Source: a virus. Taken from it: a stretch of 28,915 bases of DNA. The position numbers were made by a program, and so were the translations under genes. The notes below the pieces were generated by a model. The model saw only the letters and a program-made list of their open reading frames with translations. It was not told the DNA's origin and searched no databases. This document shows, one piece after another, positions 8,418 to 16,175 of the stretch. Position 1 is the stretch's first letter; every line of letters starts with the position of its first letter. Where the stretch lies: the IMG/VR virus record IMGVR_UViG_3300005471_000199, positions 1-28,915 of that record. One strand, 5' to 3'.

Positions 8418-8698
8418 CTGGCCTCATCCTCCATAGTGGGGACCGCCTCCCCACGTGATAGCGATTCCACCGCGAACGCGATCCGGTCGAGCTGCCTGAG
8501 CGTCTGTAACTGGAAGTCGCGCAGGTCGAGCTCGTCGGCACGGAGGATGCGGCCCTCCTTGTCGCCGATGCTGACCACCTGCATCTCGACCGTGGCGAGC
8601 GAGCCGTCGCCCTGCTCCACGGTGATCTCGAGGGTCCGGGCGAGGCCCGGCGCGCCGGTCGAGACCGGCGCTATGGGTACGTTGCGCTCGACGGCCAT
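8399..8698 (-). CDS. Small probable virion-associated protein, 99 aa
   Basis: GAGGAG lies upstream of the ATG. The product starts with β-prone VSTGAPGLARTLEITVEQGD and a further strand, then a helical half (DLRDFQLQTLRQLDRIAFAV). It overlaps the next gene by 19 bases. No family recognised; likely structural by context. Confidence 0.68.
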   Translation of the reverse strand: MAVERNVPIAPVSTGAPGLARTLEITVEQGDGSLATVEMQVVSIGDKEGRILRADELDLRDFQLQTLRQLDRIAFAVESLSRGEAVPTMEDEARWQAQQ

Positions 8699-8707
8699 CA
8701 GCCGCCG

Positions 8708-9220
8708 CTACTCCTCGTCGGTGACGCTGAGGGTGAACAGGTGGCCGGCCGGCAGCGCGTTGCCGATGTTGACGAACGCGATGCCGTTGGCCGCGGCCTG
8801 GTCGCCGATGAGCTCCTCGATGAGCTCCCACGGCAGGTCGAGGCCCTGCTGCGTGTTGAAGGTCCACTCGTCGAGTTTCTGCGCGGCCAGGGTCGGACCC
8901 GCAGTGCCGGCGGCCGCCGCCGTGGTCACGTCGATGCCGGTGATCTGGCTCGGCATCGAGCGCGGGTCGAGCGCCTGCGGGACCAGGGTCGAGAACCCGG
9001 TGCCGGTGGGTCGCACCGTCTGCCGGTAGAGGGCGATGGTCACCTGCTGCGAGGTCGGGGGCCCGGTGCCGGCGCGGACGCCGATCTTGATGCGGCGGCA
9101 CTTGAGGTTGGCCGACGCCCCGGCGACGATGGCGGCCCAATAGCCGTTGAATGTGACGCCAGACGGCAGGCCGGCGGGCTGCGCGAGTTGCGACTCGACG
9201 ACGGTGGTGAACCTGCTCAC
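8708..9220 (-). CDS. Probable virion structural protein, 170 aa
   Basis: The GTG overlaps the preceding stop (GTGA) behind a G-rich ribosome site. The product is β-rich: LKCRRIKIGVRAGTGPPTSQ then VTIALYRQTVRPTGTGFSTL, and later DEWTFNTQQGLDLPWELIEE and IAFVNIGNALPAGHLFTLSV. From memory, related uncharacterised proteins occur near other GC-rich phage head genes, which suggests a capsid- or neck-associated protein. Function not established. Confidence 0.75.
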   Translation of the reverse strand: MSRFTTVVESQLAQPAGLPSGVTFNGYWAAIVAGASANLKCRRIKIGVRAGTGPPTSQQVTIALYRQTVRPTGTGFSTLVPQALDPRSMPSQITGIDVTTAAAAGTAGPTLAAQKLDEWTFNTQQGLDLPWELIEELIGDQAAANGIAFVNIGNALPAGHLFTLSVTDEE

Positions 9221-9504
9221 TTCGCCCCCCTCGCCGCGACCGTGGCGGCCCATCCCTTCGGCCGGTCGGTCGGCGGCCTCACGGGGTGACTGTTGTGAAC
9301 CGGCTCCTGGTCGAGCAGGCGCTTGGCGAGGTCGACCTCGCGCTCCTCCTCGTCGTGCAGGTGGCCGACCAGGTCGGCGCCGTGGGCGAGTGTCGCCTCG
9401 AGCTGCTGCAGGCGCGGCTCGTGCGTTCCGTGCTCGTCCTCGAACCGCTTGCGCATCGCCTTGCCGACCTCGGCGAGCTTCGACAGGGCCTCCTCGCGGG
9501 TCAT
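9217..9504 (-). CDS. Small charged protein, 95 aa
   Basis: The start at 9504 is chosen for its AAGGAGG 5 bases upstream; ATG 9525, which overlaps the previous stop as ATGA, is the alternative. The product begins MTREEALSKLAEVGKAMRKR and is helical and charged, with GADLVGHLHDEEEREVDLAK and a Pro-rich end. It resembles a small virion- or scaffold-associated protein, with no named family. The stop overlaps the next GTG (GTGA). Confidence 0.65.
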   Translation of the reverse strand: MTREEALSKLAEVGKAMRKRFEDEHGTHEPRLQQLEATLAHGADLVGHLHDEEEREVDLAKRLLDQEPVHNSHPVRPPTDRPKGWAATVAARGAK

Positions 9505-9521
9505 GGTCGCCTCCTTGGTGG

Positions 9522-9947
9522 TCATTCGGCCGAGTACGCCGGCTGCTTCTTGCCGGGGTGGCATTTGTGCGTCTTGAGCGCGGCCAGGCCCTTCGCGGTC
9601 GCCTGCTCCTGATGGCTGCACTTCTCGCAGGTGAGCGGGATGCGGTGGGCGTGGGCGTGCTCGAGGTGCTCGTCGAGGGTGTGGGACTTCTCCGCGTGGT
9701 CGTGGGTGGCTTTGAACGCATCCTCATCGAGCCTGTAGGCGGCGGCCTGGGCCTCCCGCTCGTCGAGGACGCGTTGGGACGCCGCGACCTTGTCGGGGTC
9801 GAGGCCGACCTCGTGGATCGCGAGCCGACCGAGGTACTCGACCGCCTCGAGGTAGCCTTCGGGCATGTCCGGCGGCTCCGGGGTCTGCCACCCCTCGCCG
9901 CAGATGCCGCACGAGGTGTGCGCGAGGTCTAGGCGCTTGACTGCCAT
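9522..9947 (-). CDS. His-rich double zinc-motif protein, 141 aa
   Basis: AAGGAGGAGG lies directly before the ATG. The product has an N-terminal SCGICGEGW pair, a His-rich middle (KATHDHAEKSHTLDEHLEHA) and a C-terminal CEKCSHQEQATAKG...HKCH cluster that could form a CCHC/CCCH zinc site. Function unknown. The next gene's ATG at 9525 overlaps its stop. A zinc- and His-rich protein inside a virion module is unusual. Confidence 0.7.
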   Translation of the reverse strand: MAVKRLDLAHTSCGICGEGWQTPEPPDMPEGYLEAVEYLGRLAIHEVGLDPDKVAASQRVLDEREAQAAAYRLDEDAFKATHDHAEKSHTLDEHLEHAHAHRIPLTCEKCSHQEQATAKGLAALKTHKCHPGKKQPAYSAE

Positions 9948-9956
9948 TCCTCCTCC

Positions 9957-10445
9957 TTAGTTGAGCGGCGACATCGCCGACTGGATCTCGAATGTGCCCG
10001 TCTGCGCCGCCGCCCCGTTGACGTACACGAAGCGGATGAACCGCAGCAGCGACTTGGTCGGCACGATGCGCGCACCAAAACTCGTGGCGGCGACGGTGCC
10101 CGGCGAGCCGTGGGTCGCGGGCTCGGCGGCGGCCGCCTGGGTCGCGACCTGGTAGATGTTCGCGCCCGAGGCCGCGCTCGACTCGTCCATGAGCAGGGTG
10201 CCCGCCTGGCCGCCGGACACGTTCGACTTCGCGCCGGCCCAGTTGTAGTTGGTCGTGTCGCGCATCGACCCGGTGAACGTGGCACTCGACCCGAGCAGCG
10301 CTGTGGTCTCGGCGTTGAACTGCGAGATGTCCTGCACGGCCTGCCCTGGGTTCGTGAACAGAAGCGTGCCGCCGTCGTCGGTCACGTCGGTCTTGCCCGC
10401 GGCCAGGCGAACAAGGTCGCGGGTGTATTCCTGCTCCTGCTTCAA
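9957..10445 (-). CDS. Probable virion protein, 162 aa
   Basis: A TTG with GGAGG 7 bases upstream overlaps the MuF stop (TTGA). The product is Gly/Ser/Thr/Ala-rich and β-prone, with the segments TNPGQAVQDISQFNAETTAL and SLLRFIRFVYVNGAAAQTG. No signal or Cys. The composition and place after MuF fit a small structural protein, perhaps a capsid or neck part, but the family is not recognised. Confidence 0.72.
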   Translation of the reverse strand: MKQEQEYTRDLVRLAAGKTDVTDDGGTLLFTNPGQAVQDISQFNAETTALLGSSATFTGSMRDTTNYNWAGAKSNVSGGQAGTLLMDESSAASGANIYQVATQAAAAEPATHGSPGTVAATSFGARIVPTKSLLRFIRFVYVNGAAAQTGTFEIQSAMSPLN

Positions 10446-11641
10446 CCTGCTTCCTCCAAATCTCCGCCGGCCCACGGCGTGGTCGGCAGGTGCCAGTCGT
10501 CGGGAATCACTGGAGACCAGTAGTGTGTGCAGCGAGGGTGGATAGGGATGAGGCTCACAGCCTCGTCCGAATCCACGTCAAAGCGTTCACCGACGTACTC
10601 GTCGCAAATGTCGCCGCTGTATCCGCCGTCAACCTCGACTTGCGCGACGTCGTTCTCGCGATATGTGTCGAGTTCGGCAGCAGCTGACGCACGCGCCATC
10701 TCCGTCGACGCGATCGTGATGCCGCGCACTGTGCTCGCTTCGTCCCAGGTCTCGTCGATCGCCTCTGCTTTCTCGACGATCGTTCCGTCGCTGGCGAGGA
10801 TTGCACGCAGAATCTCGGCCGTTGTCTCGTCGATGCCGACGATCCGATCGAGGAGCAGCGCGTCGACGCGCTCTTGAAGCTTCGGATCGTCGATTGAGAA
10901 GTCGCCACCGACCACGAGCCCACCGTCGCGCCTGGCTTTCCTACGGAAATCCTCCGCTCGTAGGATGTCGAGCGCATGCTGTCCAGCTGCCCGATAGGCA
11001 TGGCGCTGATGCGGGAGCAGCCCTTTGGCGTCGAAGTGGGGATTCCAGCCGGCCAGCTCGTCGTGGTTGGTGACTCCATGGTCGACGTGGGTGAGTAGAC
11101 CTGTTGCCCGGGCCCACATGTCGAAGGCTGCCTGTTGCCGGCGAAACTCGAGGCGAACCGCGGCGACGTATGCGCGCCAGATGGTGACGCCGCCGGGCAG
11201 TCGCAGCAGGTTGCCGGGCGGTGTCTCCGACTGTGTGCGCGCAACGTCGCCCGAGGCTCGCATCGCGGCTATAGCTAGCGCGCGGGCCCGCTCCTGTGCC
11301 GCCCAGGCGAAGTAGCGCCGCAGGGTGGCGGGTTGCGGGTCCTCCTTGATGCAGGCCCACAGGCCCTCGAGGGTGACGACGCGCGCGAAGGCGGTCAGCT
11401 CGCCCGCCGGCGGCGGCAGTTTGCCAAGAGCTTCGACCAGGTCACCCTTTACCGGGCTTCGCCAAAAGCGGGCGTCGAGGTGACGCTCCAGCTCGTGCCC
11501 CTCGCGGAGCAGGAGCTCCTGTAGCCCTACAGCGAGGCGGTCACTTTTTCTTTGCGCGGGAGGCTGACTTGGCAGCGCGTGCCGAGTGCTTCGCGGTCCG
11601 GACCCTCGCGTGATGGCCACCGTGGCGGTTGTGGTGCCCAC
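10442..11641 (-). CDS. MuF-like minor head protein (start uncertain)
   Basis: The C-terminal ~130 residues carry the Mu F/SPP1 gp7 pattern: GITIASTEMARASAAAELDT, then SGDICDEYVGERFDVD and a final LIPIHPRCTHYWSPVIPDDW with the conserved Cys/His. Upstream is a long helical part with RQQAAFDMWARATGLLTH. MuF proteins attach to the portal inside the head and some carry toxins; no toxin domain is seen. No ATG or ribosome site is found near the expected start. GTG 11641 or 11620, both inside the 40-aa frame, are the only non-CTG options; a frameshift from that frame is the alternative. Confidence 0.85.
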   Translation of the reverse strand: MGTTTATVAITRGSGPRSTRHALPSQPPAQRKSDRLAVGLQELLLREGHELERHLDARFWRSPVKGDLVEALGKLPPPAGELTAFARVVTLEGLWACIKEDPQPATLRRYFAWAAQERARALAIAAMRASGDVARTQSETPPGNLLRLPGGVTIWRAYVAAVRLEFRRQQAAFDMWARATGLLTHVDHGVTNHDELAGWNPHFDAKGLLPHQRHAYRAAGQHALDILRAEDFRRKARRDGGLVVGGDFSIDDPKLQERVDALLLDRIVGIDETTAEILRAILASDGTIVEKAEAIDETWDEASTVRGITIASTEMARASAAAELDTYRENDVAQVEVDGGYSGDICDEYVGERFDVDSDEAVSLIPIHPRCTHYWSPVIPDDWHLPTTPWAGGDLEEAG

Positions 11642-11663
11642 CCGTTTTGACCGTCTTTGCCAC
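11541..11663 (-). CDS. Small very basic protein, or N-terminal part of the MuF protein, 40 aa
   Basis: A GTG one base after the portal stop opens a 40-codon frame. The product has a His/Gly-rich start (KTVKTGGHHNRHGGHHARVR) and then only Lys, Arg, Ala and Ser residues to a final AKKK. It would be strongly DNA-binding. The MuF frame lacks a clear start. A +1 slip at the AAAAA run near 11545 would join this frame to MuF, so it may be the true N-terminus of that protein. Confidence 0.5.
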   Translation of the reverse strand: MAKTVKTGGHHNRHGGHHARVRTAKHSARAAKSASRAKKK

Positions 11664-11664
11664 G

Positions 11665-13323
11665 TCAGCGGTAGCGCTCGAGCATGCGCTCGACCTCGCG
11701 CTGTGCGGCGATATGTGCATACACGAGACCCATACCTGGGCCGGAGCGCACGATTGTTTCGGCCCACCGCGCGGGCTCACCAGCTGCAGCTTTTCCACCC
11801 GGAGCAGGTGGAGTGCCGGGTGGCATCGGCTGAGGCATTCCCTTGGGCGGCGCGAGCGGCGCGGGCGAGGGTGATGGCGCGGGCCCGACTGCATCGGACT
11901 CGGTCACCTCGTTGGACGCGTCGTCCTGCGAGATCCAGCCCTGGTCGCGCTTGTTTGCGGCGTTCTCGATCTCCTGCGCTTCAGCCATTGCATCCTGCAG
12001 GCGCTGCGTGGTCCGGATGGGGGCCCACTCGTGCTGCACCTCGCACTGCACGCCACGGAATTGCAGCGCGACAGTGAGGGCTCGAACCAGTACCTCGGCG
12101 ACTATCTCGCGCAGGGTCACGCATGAGGCGCCATAGATCTCGTACTCGACCGTTCCGTAGGTCTCGGTCTCACCCTTTCCCTGTCCCCCACCGTGAAAGA
12201 TGGGCAGCGTCTTGAGAGCGACGATGAGCTGGTCGCGAAAGATCGCGACGATCTTCTCAGGCTCGAGCGCGCGCCCACCGCTGCCTCTTCCACCCTGACC
12301 CATTTCCTTGTGGTGGTCGGCGCTGACGAAGTCCCAGTGGATGAAGGCGTCCTCGGGGGCCATCGAGTTGTAGGCCGCAACGAGCTCCTGCATCCGCGCG
12401 GTCATCCATGCGTACTTCGCGCCCTCATCCTCGAGCACCTCGGCCGGCATGGTCGGCTCGAGCAACTCGTACACCATCGTCAGGTCGACGCGCGGGAACC
12501 CCATCTGGTGCATCACTCGCTGCAGGTCGCGGAGGATTGAGACGAGACCGAACACGATCTGGAGCGCGGCTGCAGCCGGCGCTCGGCCATAAGGGTCGTC
12601 GATGAACGGGTCGACAGGGTTGTAAAAGAAGGTCTCCTCGTTCATCATCCGGTACGGGTACGCAGCTGCGAGGTTGCCCCAGATCGCCTGCCGCTGGAAG
12701 GGCACGAGCTTTTGCTCCTCGTCGCGCTGGAACCAGATCGAGTCCGGGTTGACGGCGTAGATGTCGTCGAGGTCCTTCAGGTTCTTCGTCGGCGCGGCCT
12801 CGGCGCACACCGCGCCCTGGAGGTAAGCGCTGAGGAGCAGCTGACGAGTCAGTGCATCGATGCCGCCGAACTGCGGGTTGGTACCGAGGATGAGGTCGTC
12901 GAGATGCTTCTGGCCCTGCGGGAACTCCTTGCCATTGGGGGTGACCGCTGTGAACTTCAGGTCGGTACCGCAGGTGCGCAGATATGACCAGACGGCTATC
13001 GAGAAATCGGGATTGAGGTCGGGAAGGATGGCGAGGAGCTGGTCGGCCGTGAACTGCGTGACATCGAGCTCCTCGACGTCGATCTCTTGGTACTGACGCT
13101 TCGGGATGAAGTACCACCCGCTCAGCCCGAACGGGTTGTAGTTCATCGGCTGCGTCTGCCGTCCGGCAGTCGCAGGCGGGAAGGCGTACTTGTCGGAGAT
13201 CGCCCTCGTGGCCGGCGTCATCAGGTTCTTCGTTGGCCGGCTGCGCTTTCGCGCCATGCGCGGCAGTTGGGGCAGTCGCGCCCAGTTGCGCGCTGCGTTT
13301 TCGAGGTCGCGCCTGTTCGCCAT
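11665..13323 (-). CDS. Portal protein
   Basis: The 552-residue product has portal features: a basic N-terminus, a body with SGWYFIPKRQYQEIDVEELD, the QGAVCAEAAPTKNLKDLDDI and VNPDSIWFQRDE wing segment, and a stem region with FIDDPYGRAPAAAALQIVFG leading to QRVMHQMGFPRVDLTM. A long Pro/Ala-rich tail follows. The portal forms the dodecameric DNA entry ring and binds the terminase motor. Order relative to terL and MuF supports this. The ATG overlaps the upstream stop by one base (TGATG). Confidence 0.9.
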   Translation of the reverse strand: MANRRDLENAARNWARLPQLPRMARKRSRPTKNLMTPATRAISDKYAFPPATAGRQTQPMNYNPFGLSGWYFIPKRQYQEIDVEELDVTQFTADQLLAILPDLNPDFSIAVWSYLRTCGTDLKFTAVTPNGKEFPQGQKHLDDLILGTNPQFGGIDALTRQLLLSAYLQGAVCAEAAPTKNLKDLDDIYAVNPDSIWFQRDEEQKLVPFQRQAIWGNLAAAYPYRMMNEETFFYNPVDPFIDDPYGRAPAAAALQIVFGLVSILRDLQRVMHQMGFPRVDLTMVYELLEPTMPAEVLEDEGAKYAWMTARMQELVAAYNSMAPEDAFIHWDFVSADHHKEMGQGGRGSGGRALEPEKIVAIFRDQLIVALKTLPIFHGGGQGKGETETYGTVEYEIYGASCVTLREIVAEVLVRALTVALQFRGVQCEVQHEWAPIRTTQRLQDAMAEAQEIENAANKRDQGWISQDDASNEVTESDAVGPAPSPSPAPLAPPKGMPQPMPPGTPPAPGGKAAAGEPARWAETIVRSGPGMGLVYAHIAAQREVERMLERYR

Positions 13324-13832
13324 CAGGCGGCGCGACCGAGTGCGCGGACCTGCGCCTCGAGACGCTTGCCCTGCTCGACGAAACCGATATTCGGGCTCGT
13401 TTGGGGCCGACGGATCCGGACGGCGGTGAGAGCAGCGTCCCAGTCAACGTCGAGCGCGGCCATGTGCAGGCATGTGTCAAGCAGCCCGCTCCGGCTGATG
13501 CCCGCAGCACACAGATCGATCACGTGATAGCCCCGCCGCAGCACTGTGAGCAGCGTGCCCACGAGCACGATGAGCTGATCGTCGGGCAGGCAGCCCTCAG
13601 GCGAGTCCTCGATGCCCACATATACGTAGGCGAGCACCTTCGCGCGATGGTCGACGAGGCGTTCATAGTCCCACGCCCGCGCCTCGACGTTCATCGCGAC
13701 GATGACGAGGCCCTTCTCTGTGGCGGCCTCGACCGCCTTGAGGCCTTCGTCGTCGAGCATCCCGCCTTGCCAGATCGAGCCCCAACCAGGCCGCAGGCCG
13801 TCGAGGTCGATGCGGTCTCCGGACCAGGTCAA
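13323..13832 (-). CDS. Dual-specificity phosphatase-like protein
   Basis: The 169-residue product (TTG start overlapping the upstream stop, TTGA) has the cysteine-phosphatase loop HVIDLCAAGISRSG with C108 and R114 in the C-x5-R spacing. An IEDSPEGCLPDD segment upstream could supply the general-acid Asp. A helix DWDAALTAVRIRRPQTSPNI follows, as in dual-specificity phosphatases. The residue before Cys is Leu instead of the usual His, so activity could be reduced. Such enzymes remove phosphate from Ser/Thr/Tyr or other substrates. Its place immediately before the portal (TGATG overlap) is notable. Confidence 0.82.
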   Translation of the reverse strand: MTWSGDRIDLDGLRPGWGSIWQGGMLDDEGLKAVEAATEKGLVIVAMNVEARAWDYERLVDHRAKVLAYVYVGIEDSPEGCLPDDQLIVLVGTLLTVLRRGYHVIDLCAAGISRSGLLDTCLHMAALDVDWDAALTAVRIRRPQTSPNIGFVEQGKRLEAQVRALGRAA

Positions 13833-14323
13833 TCTCGCGGAATCTCGTGCGGGTTCTCTGCGGTCAGGTTGATGGTGACCCACTCCGTGCCGCCCTCGAG
13901 CTCGGCATGACCGGTGACAGTTGCCTTGAACGGTCCGACCCCGAGCTTCCCTGAGTCGATCAGGGATTCACATGCGGACTTGGATGCGCGCAGCTGCTCC
14001 TCGACGCGCTCACGCAACGCGAGGTTGCCATCGAACGCCGGCAGCACGCCAGCGATGGCCTCGTCCGCAGATGCGGGAAAGTCGGCGCCCGCTATCGCGA
14101 CGACCTGGCCGTCGCTCATCTTCGGGATGCTGATGCCGTAGCTCATTTCGAACTCCTCCGGCGCTTTGCGCGCTCTGGTTGGCTTCTTTTTCGCGAGCTC
14201 ATCGGCTCGCAGCGCTGCGTCCATGCGGTCATCGAGGCGGGTCCGGGCTTCCTCACGCCACACTGTGTCCAGTAGGGCCTCGAGATCGTCTTGTGGCGAG
14301 CTCGGCGCAAAGGTGTCGGGCAT
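13829..14323 (-). CDS. Hypothetical protein, 164 aa (alternative internal start)
   Basis: The ATG at 14323 has GGGAGG 9 bases upstream. The N-terminal ~60 residues are charged and helical (DTVWREEARTRLDDRMDAAL). The C-terminal part begins at a second ATG (14146) with a stronger GGAGGAG 6 bases before it and reads MSYGISIPKMSDGQVVAIAG, then mixed α/β to VTINLTAENPHEIPRD. Either one long protein or two nested products is possible. The TGA overlaps the TTG of the phosphatase-like gene (TTGA). Function unknown. Confidence 0.68.
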   Translation of the reverse strand: MPDTFAPSSPQDDLEALLDTVWREEARTRLDDRMDAALRADELAKKKPTRARKAPEEFEMSYGISIPKMSDGQVVAIAGADFPASADEAIAGVLPAFDGNLALRERVEEQLRASKSACESLIDSGKLGVGPFKATVTGHAELEGGTEWVTINLTAENPHEIPRD

Positions 14324-14347
14324 TCCGCGCGACCTCCCACCCGGGGA

Positions 14348-15118
14348 TCAGTTCGTGAGGTAGCCGTTCCTCAAAAAGCCGTGCCACTGAGAAGCGCCCT
14401 GGCCACTCAGAATCGAGCCGGCGCCGGCCGTGCATGTGACGCCGTTCTGGTCTGCGGTGAGATCGGGGGGTGTCCCGTGCAGGATCCAGCAGTGGTGGTT
14501 CCGGTAGTCCGGGTCAGTGCCGTCACCACCGTCCTTGCGCTTGCCGCAGTTGCTCGCCTGGTTGTCGGGCATCCAATCAGTGCCGTTCGGGAGCCTGACC
14601 ACGACGGGATGCCCGCCAACCTGTGGTCGCCAACTCTTGCCGATCCACCAGGCCCACCACATCGCGCCTGGGGGCGCTTGTCGCAGCGTCATCAGGTCGG
14701 GATGCTGCATGTCGGGCGTGATGTCGTTGCGTCGGTACATCAGGTCGTAATTGACCTGCCATGGATCCTCAGCAGCGAATTCGTATCCGCAACTGGCGCA
14801 TGAGGTCGGCCATCGCGGATCCTCATGCGGGATCTCGTTGTGCTGTGACCGAGTGACGTGCACCCACGAGTCGTCTCTTGTGAAGTCGGGCACGCTGCCC
14901 GTCACGTGATCGAGCTCCTGCCAAGTCCCGGCCGCGGCGTTCCACACGTGGCGAGCGAACGTGGCGTCGACGATCGCGATGATGCCGGAGGTCGCGTCGT
15001 GATAACTCATCGGGCCCAGGCACTCCGCGCCACCATCATTTGAGGATCGGTAGCGCCGAAGCGTGACCATCGCCATGTGTGTCGGTTCGAGCAGGAAGCA
15101 CCGCACCGGCTCAGCCAA
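14348..15118 (-). CDS. Hypothetical protein with zinc pair and Trp-rich core, about 256 aa
   Basis: The product shows a CASCGYEFAAEDPWQVNYD segment (CxxC) near residue 105, a Trp-rich stretch (GAMWWAWWIGKSWRPQVGGH), and a C-terminal Cys-containing part (HHCWILHGTPPDLTADQNGV). It is full-length and soluble. I recall similar uncharacterised proteins in actinophage head regions, but cannot name the family. The start is uncertain: TTG 15118 overlaps the preceding gene by 8 bases, GTG 15106 is an alternative, and no clear ribosome site marks either. Confidence 0.7.
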   Translation of the reverse strand: MAEPVRCFLLEPTHMAMVTLRRYRSSNDGGAECLGPMSYHDATSGIIAIVDATFARHVWNAAAGTWQELDHVTGSVPDFTRDDSWVHVTRSQHNEIPHEDPRWPTSCASCGYEFAAEDPWQVNYDLMYRRNDITPDMQHPDLMTLRQAPPGAMWWAWWIGKSWRPQVGGHPVVVRLPNGTDWMPDNQASNCGKRKDGGDGTDPDYRNHHCWILHGTPPDLTADQNGVTCTAGAGSILSGQGASQWHGFLRNGYLTN

Positions 15119-15305
15119 CGCGTCGGATCTCGATCCATTGCGGCCGCGAGAGCCCCCAGACCATCCCGGCCGCGAGACTCACAGACCAGATCAGCCCCAC
15201 GCAAGCGCCTACCTTGCGGATGGAACGCGGGTCATGATGCCAAGCGTCGCGGGCATCCCACGCGTGCCAGGCGACGGCCAGCAGCGCTTTTGCGAAGGGG
15301 TTCAC
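15111..15305 (-). CDS. Small membrane protein, 64 aa
   Basis: The GTG overlaps the preceding stop (GTGA). The product has an amphipathic N-terminal part (NPFAKALLAVAWHAWDARDA) and one transmembrane helix (VGACVGLIWSVSLAAGMVWG) followed by a short basic tail. No family recognised. It follows the exported protein directly, so the two may act together at the cell envelope (inference). Confidence 0.6.
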   Translation of the reverse strand: MNPFAKALLAVAWHAWDARDAWHHDPRSIRKVGACVGLIWSVSLAAGMVWGLSRPQWIEIRRVG

Positions 15306-15694
15306 GGCGCGTCGTCGGAGTCGATTCGGAACACGAGTCCATCGGGGTCGATCCACAGGACCATTAGCTGGTTGCTCGTTCCTGATCCGCTGAATTCGAA
15401 AAGAAAGCCGCCATCGGCCGACTGGCCGAGAGCAACGGATTGATCTCGCCCACGGTCCGCCGCCAGCCGTTGCAGGCCGGCGTCGCCGTCGTACCCGAGC
15501 CGAGTCGCAAGAGACTGCATGTTTGGACTCAGGCAGGCATAGCTGCCAGGCACGATTGCTCTCGGACTGCTCAAGGCATGGGCGACGCGGTCTGCGCAGA
15601 ACTGACCGTGCGGAAGGGATGCTGGCATCGCAGCGGCAAGAGGGAGCAGCGCGATGACCTCGGCGAGGACGAGCGCGCGGAGCAATCGCCTCAT
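15302..15694 (-). CDS. Exported small protein with signal peptide, 130 aa
   Basis: GAGGTG lies 8 bases before the ATG. The N-terminus has a basic start and a hydrophobic core (MRRLLRALVLAEVIALLPLA) followed by AAMPAS, a probable signal-peptidase I site near residue 25. The mature part has two or three Cys (HGQFCADRV, GSYACLSPN) and ends with a β-rich LMVLWIDPDGLVFRIDSDDA. An exported protein in a packaging module is unusual; a role at the host envelope, such as superinfection exclusion, is a guess. Confidence 0.68.
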   Translation of the reverse strand: MRRLLRALVLAEVIALLPLAAAMPASLPHGQFCADRVAHALSSPRAIVPGSYACLSPNMQSLATRLGYDGDAGLQRLAADRGRDQSVALGQSADGGFLFEFSGSGTSNQLMVLWIDPDGLVFRIDSDDAP

Positions 15695-15723
15695 TGGCAG
15701 TTCACCTCGTGTCGGATGCAGGC

Positions 15724-15969
15724 TTAGACGCGCACGGCGGTGTTGAACCAGTCGCGGGTCTGATGAAACGTGCAGTTGCACACGCTCTCGCCGCGCTTCA
15801 CTCCGCAGTCGGTGTGGTCGCACGACACCCGGCCATGTAGCTGGTCATCGTCGATATCGCCCCAATGCCCGCACTCAGGGCACCTGAGCTGCCAAACGAG
15901 AGCACCGTCGCGAAGGTGCTGCCGGAGCTCGCCGCGTGGGTCGCAAGGTGTGGCCTCAGCTGGGCTCAC
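15724..15969 (-). CDS. Small zinc-finger protein, 81 aa
   Basis: The GTG overlaps the membrane-protein stop (GTGA). The product has LRCPECGHWGDIDDDQLHGR followed by VSCDHTDCGVKRGESVCNCTF, a Cys4-type zinc module with further Cys residues. It begins SPAEATPCDPRGELRQHLRD. Function unknown; the type is frequent in GC-rich phages. The frame upstream of the GTG overlaps the preceding gene and is not used. Confidence 0.7.
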   Translation of the reverse strand: MSPAEATPCDPRGELRQHLRDGALVWQLRCPECGHWGDIDDDQLHGRVSCDHTDCGVKRGESVCNCTFHQTRDWFNTAVRV

Positions 15970-16175
15970 CGGCGCTGCAGCACGGCGACCACGAGTACGC
16001 CGAGCAGCAGAATCAGCAACAGAACGGGCGATAAGCCCCGCCCCCCCCACAGAACCGAGAGCACCCAAAGGGCGAGGCCCAGGGCGACGAGGTCGAGACT
16101 GAACACAACGACCCTGGCGACAGCGGCGACGAAGCAGACGAAGGCGGCGACGAGCAGGATGAATGTGAAACTCAT
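15966..16175 (-). CDS. Small two-helix membrane protein, 69 aa
   Basis: AGGAGG lies just upstream of the ATG. The product begins MSFTFILLVAAFVCFVAAVA and continues VVVFSLDLVALGLALWVLSV, then a short Gly-rich turn and SPVLLLILLLGVLVVAVL. This gives two or three hydrophobic helices and a basic end (LQRR). The form is common among phage membrane proteins; a holin is possible but no endolysin is nearby. Its TGA overlaps the GTG of the next gene. Confidence 0.72.
   Translation of the reverse strand: MSFTFILLVAAFVCFVAAVARVVVFSLDLVALGLALWVLSVLWGGRGLSPVLLLILLLGVLVVAVLQRR

Noticed and set aside
6858-9029. A 723-codon open frame on the plus strand
   Set aside because: It runs antisense across several minus-strand genes with good ribosome sites and couplings. 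Long antisense frames are expected at this GC content. The product is low-complexity and has no recognisable domain.
10442-11641. MuF protein carrying a C-terminal toxin domain (polymorphic MuF)
   Set aside because: The conserved HPRCTHYW motif lies only about 25 residues before the stop, leaving no room for a toxin domain.
13829-14323. Two separate genes split at ATG 14146
   Set aside because: The internal GGAGGAG is strong, but the upstream ATG also has a ribosome site and the frame is continuous with protein-like composition. A single gene with a possible nested product is simpler.
15966-16175. Holin of a lysis cassette
   Set aside because: The product has the right size and helices, but no endolysin, antiholin or spanin is encoded nearby, and similar membrane proteins occur outside lysis cassettes.
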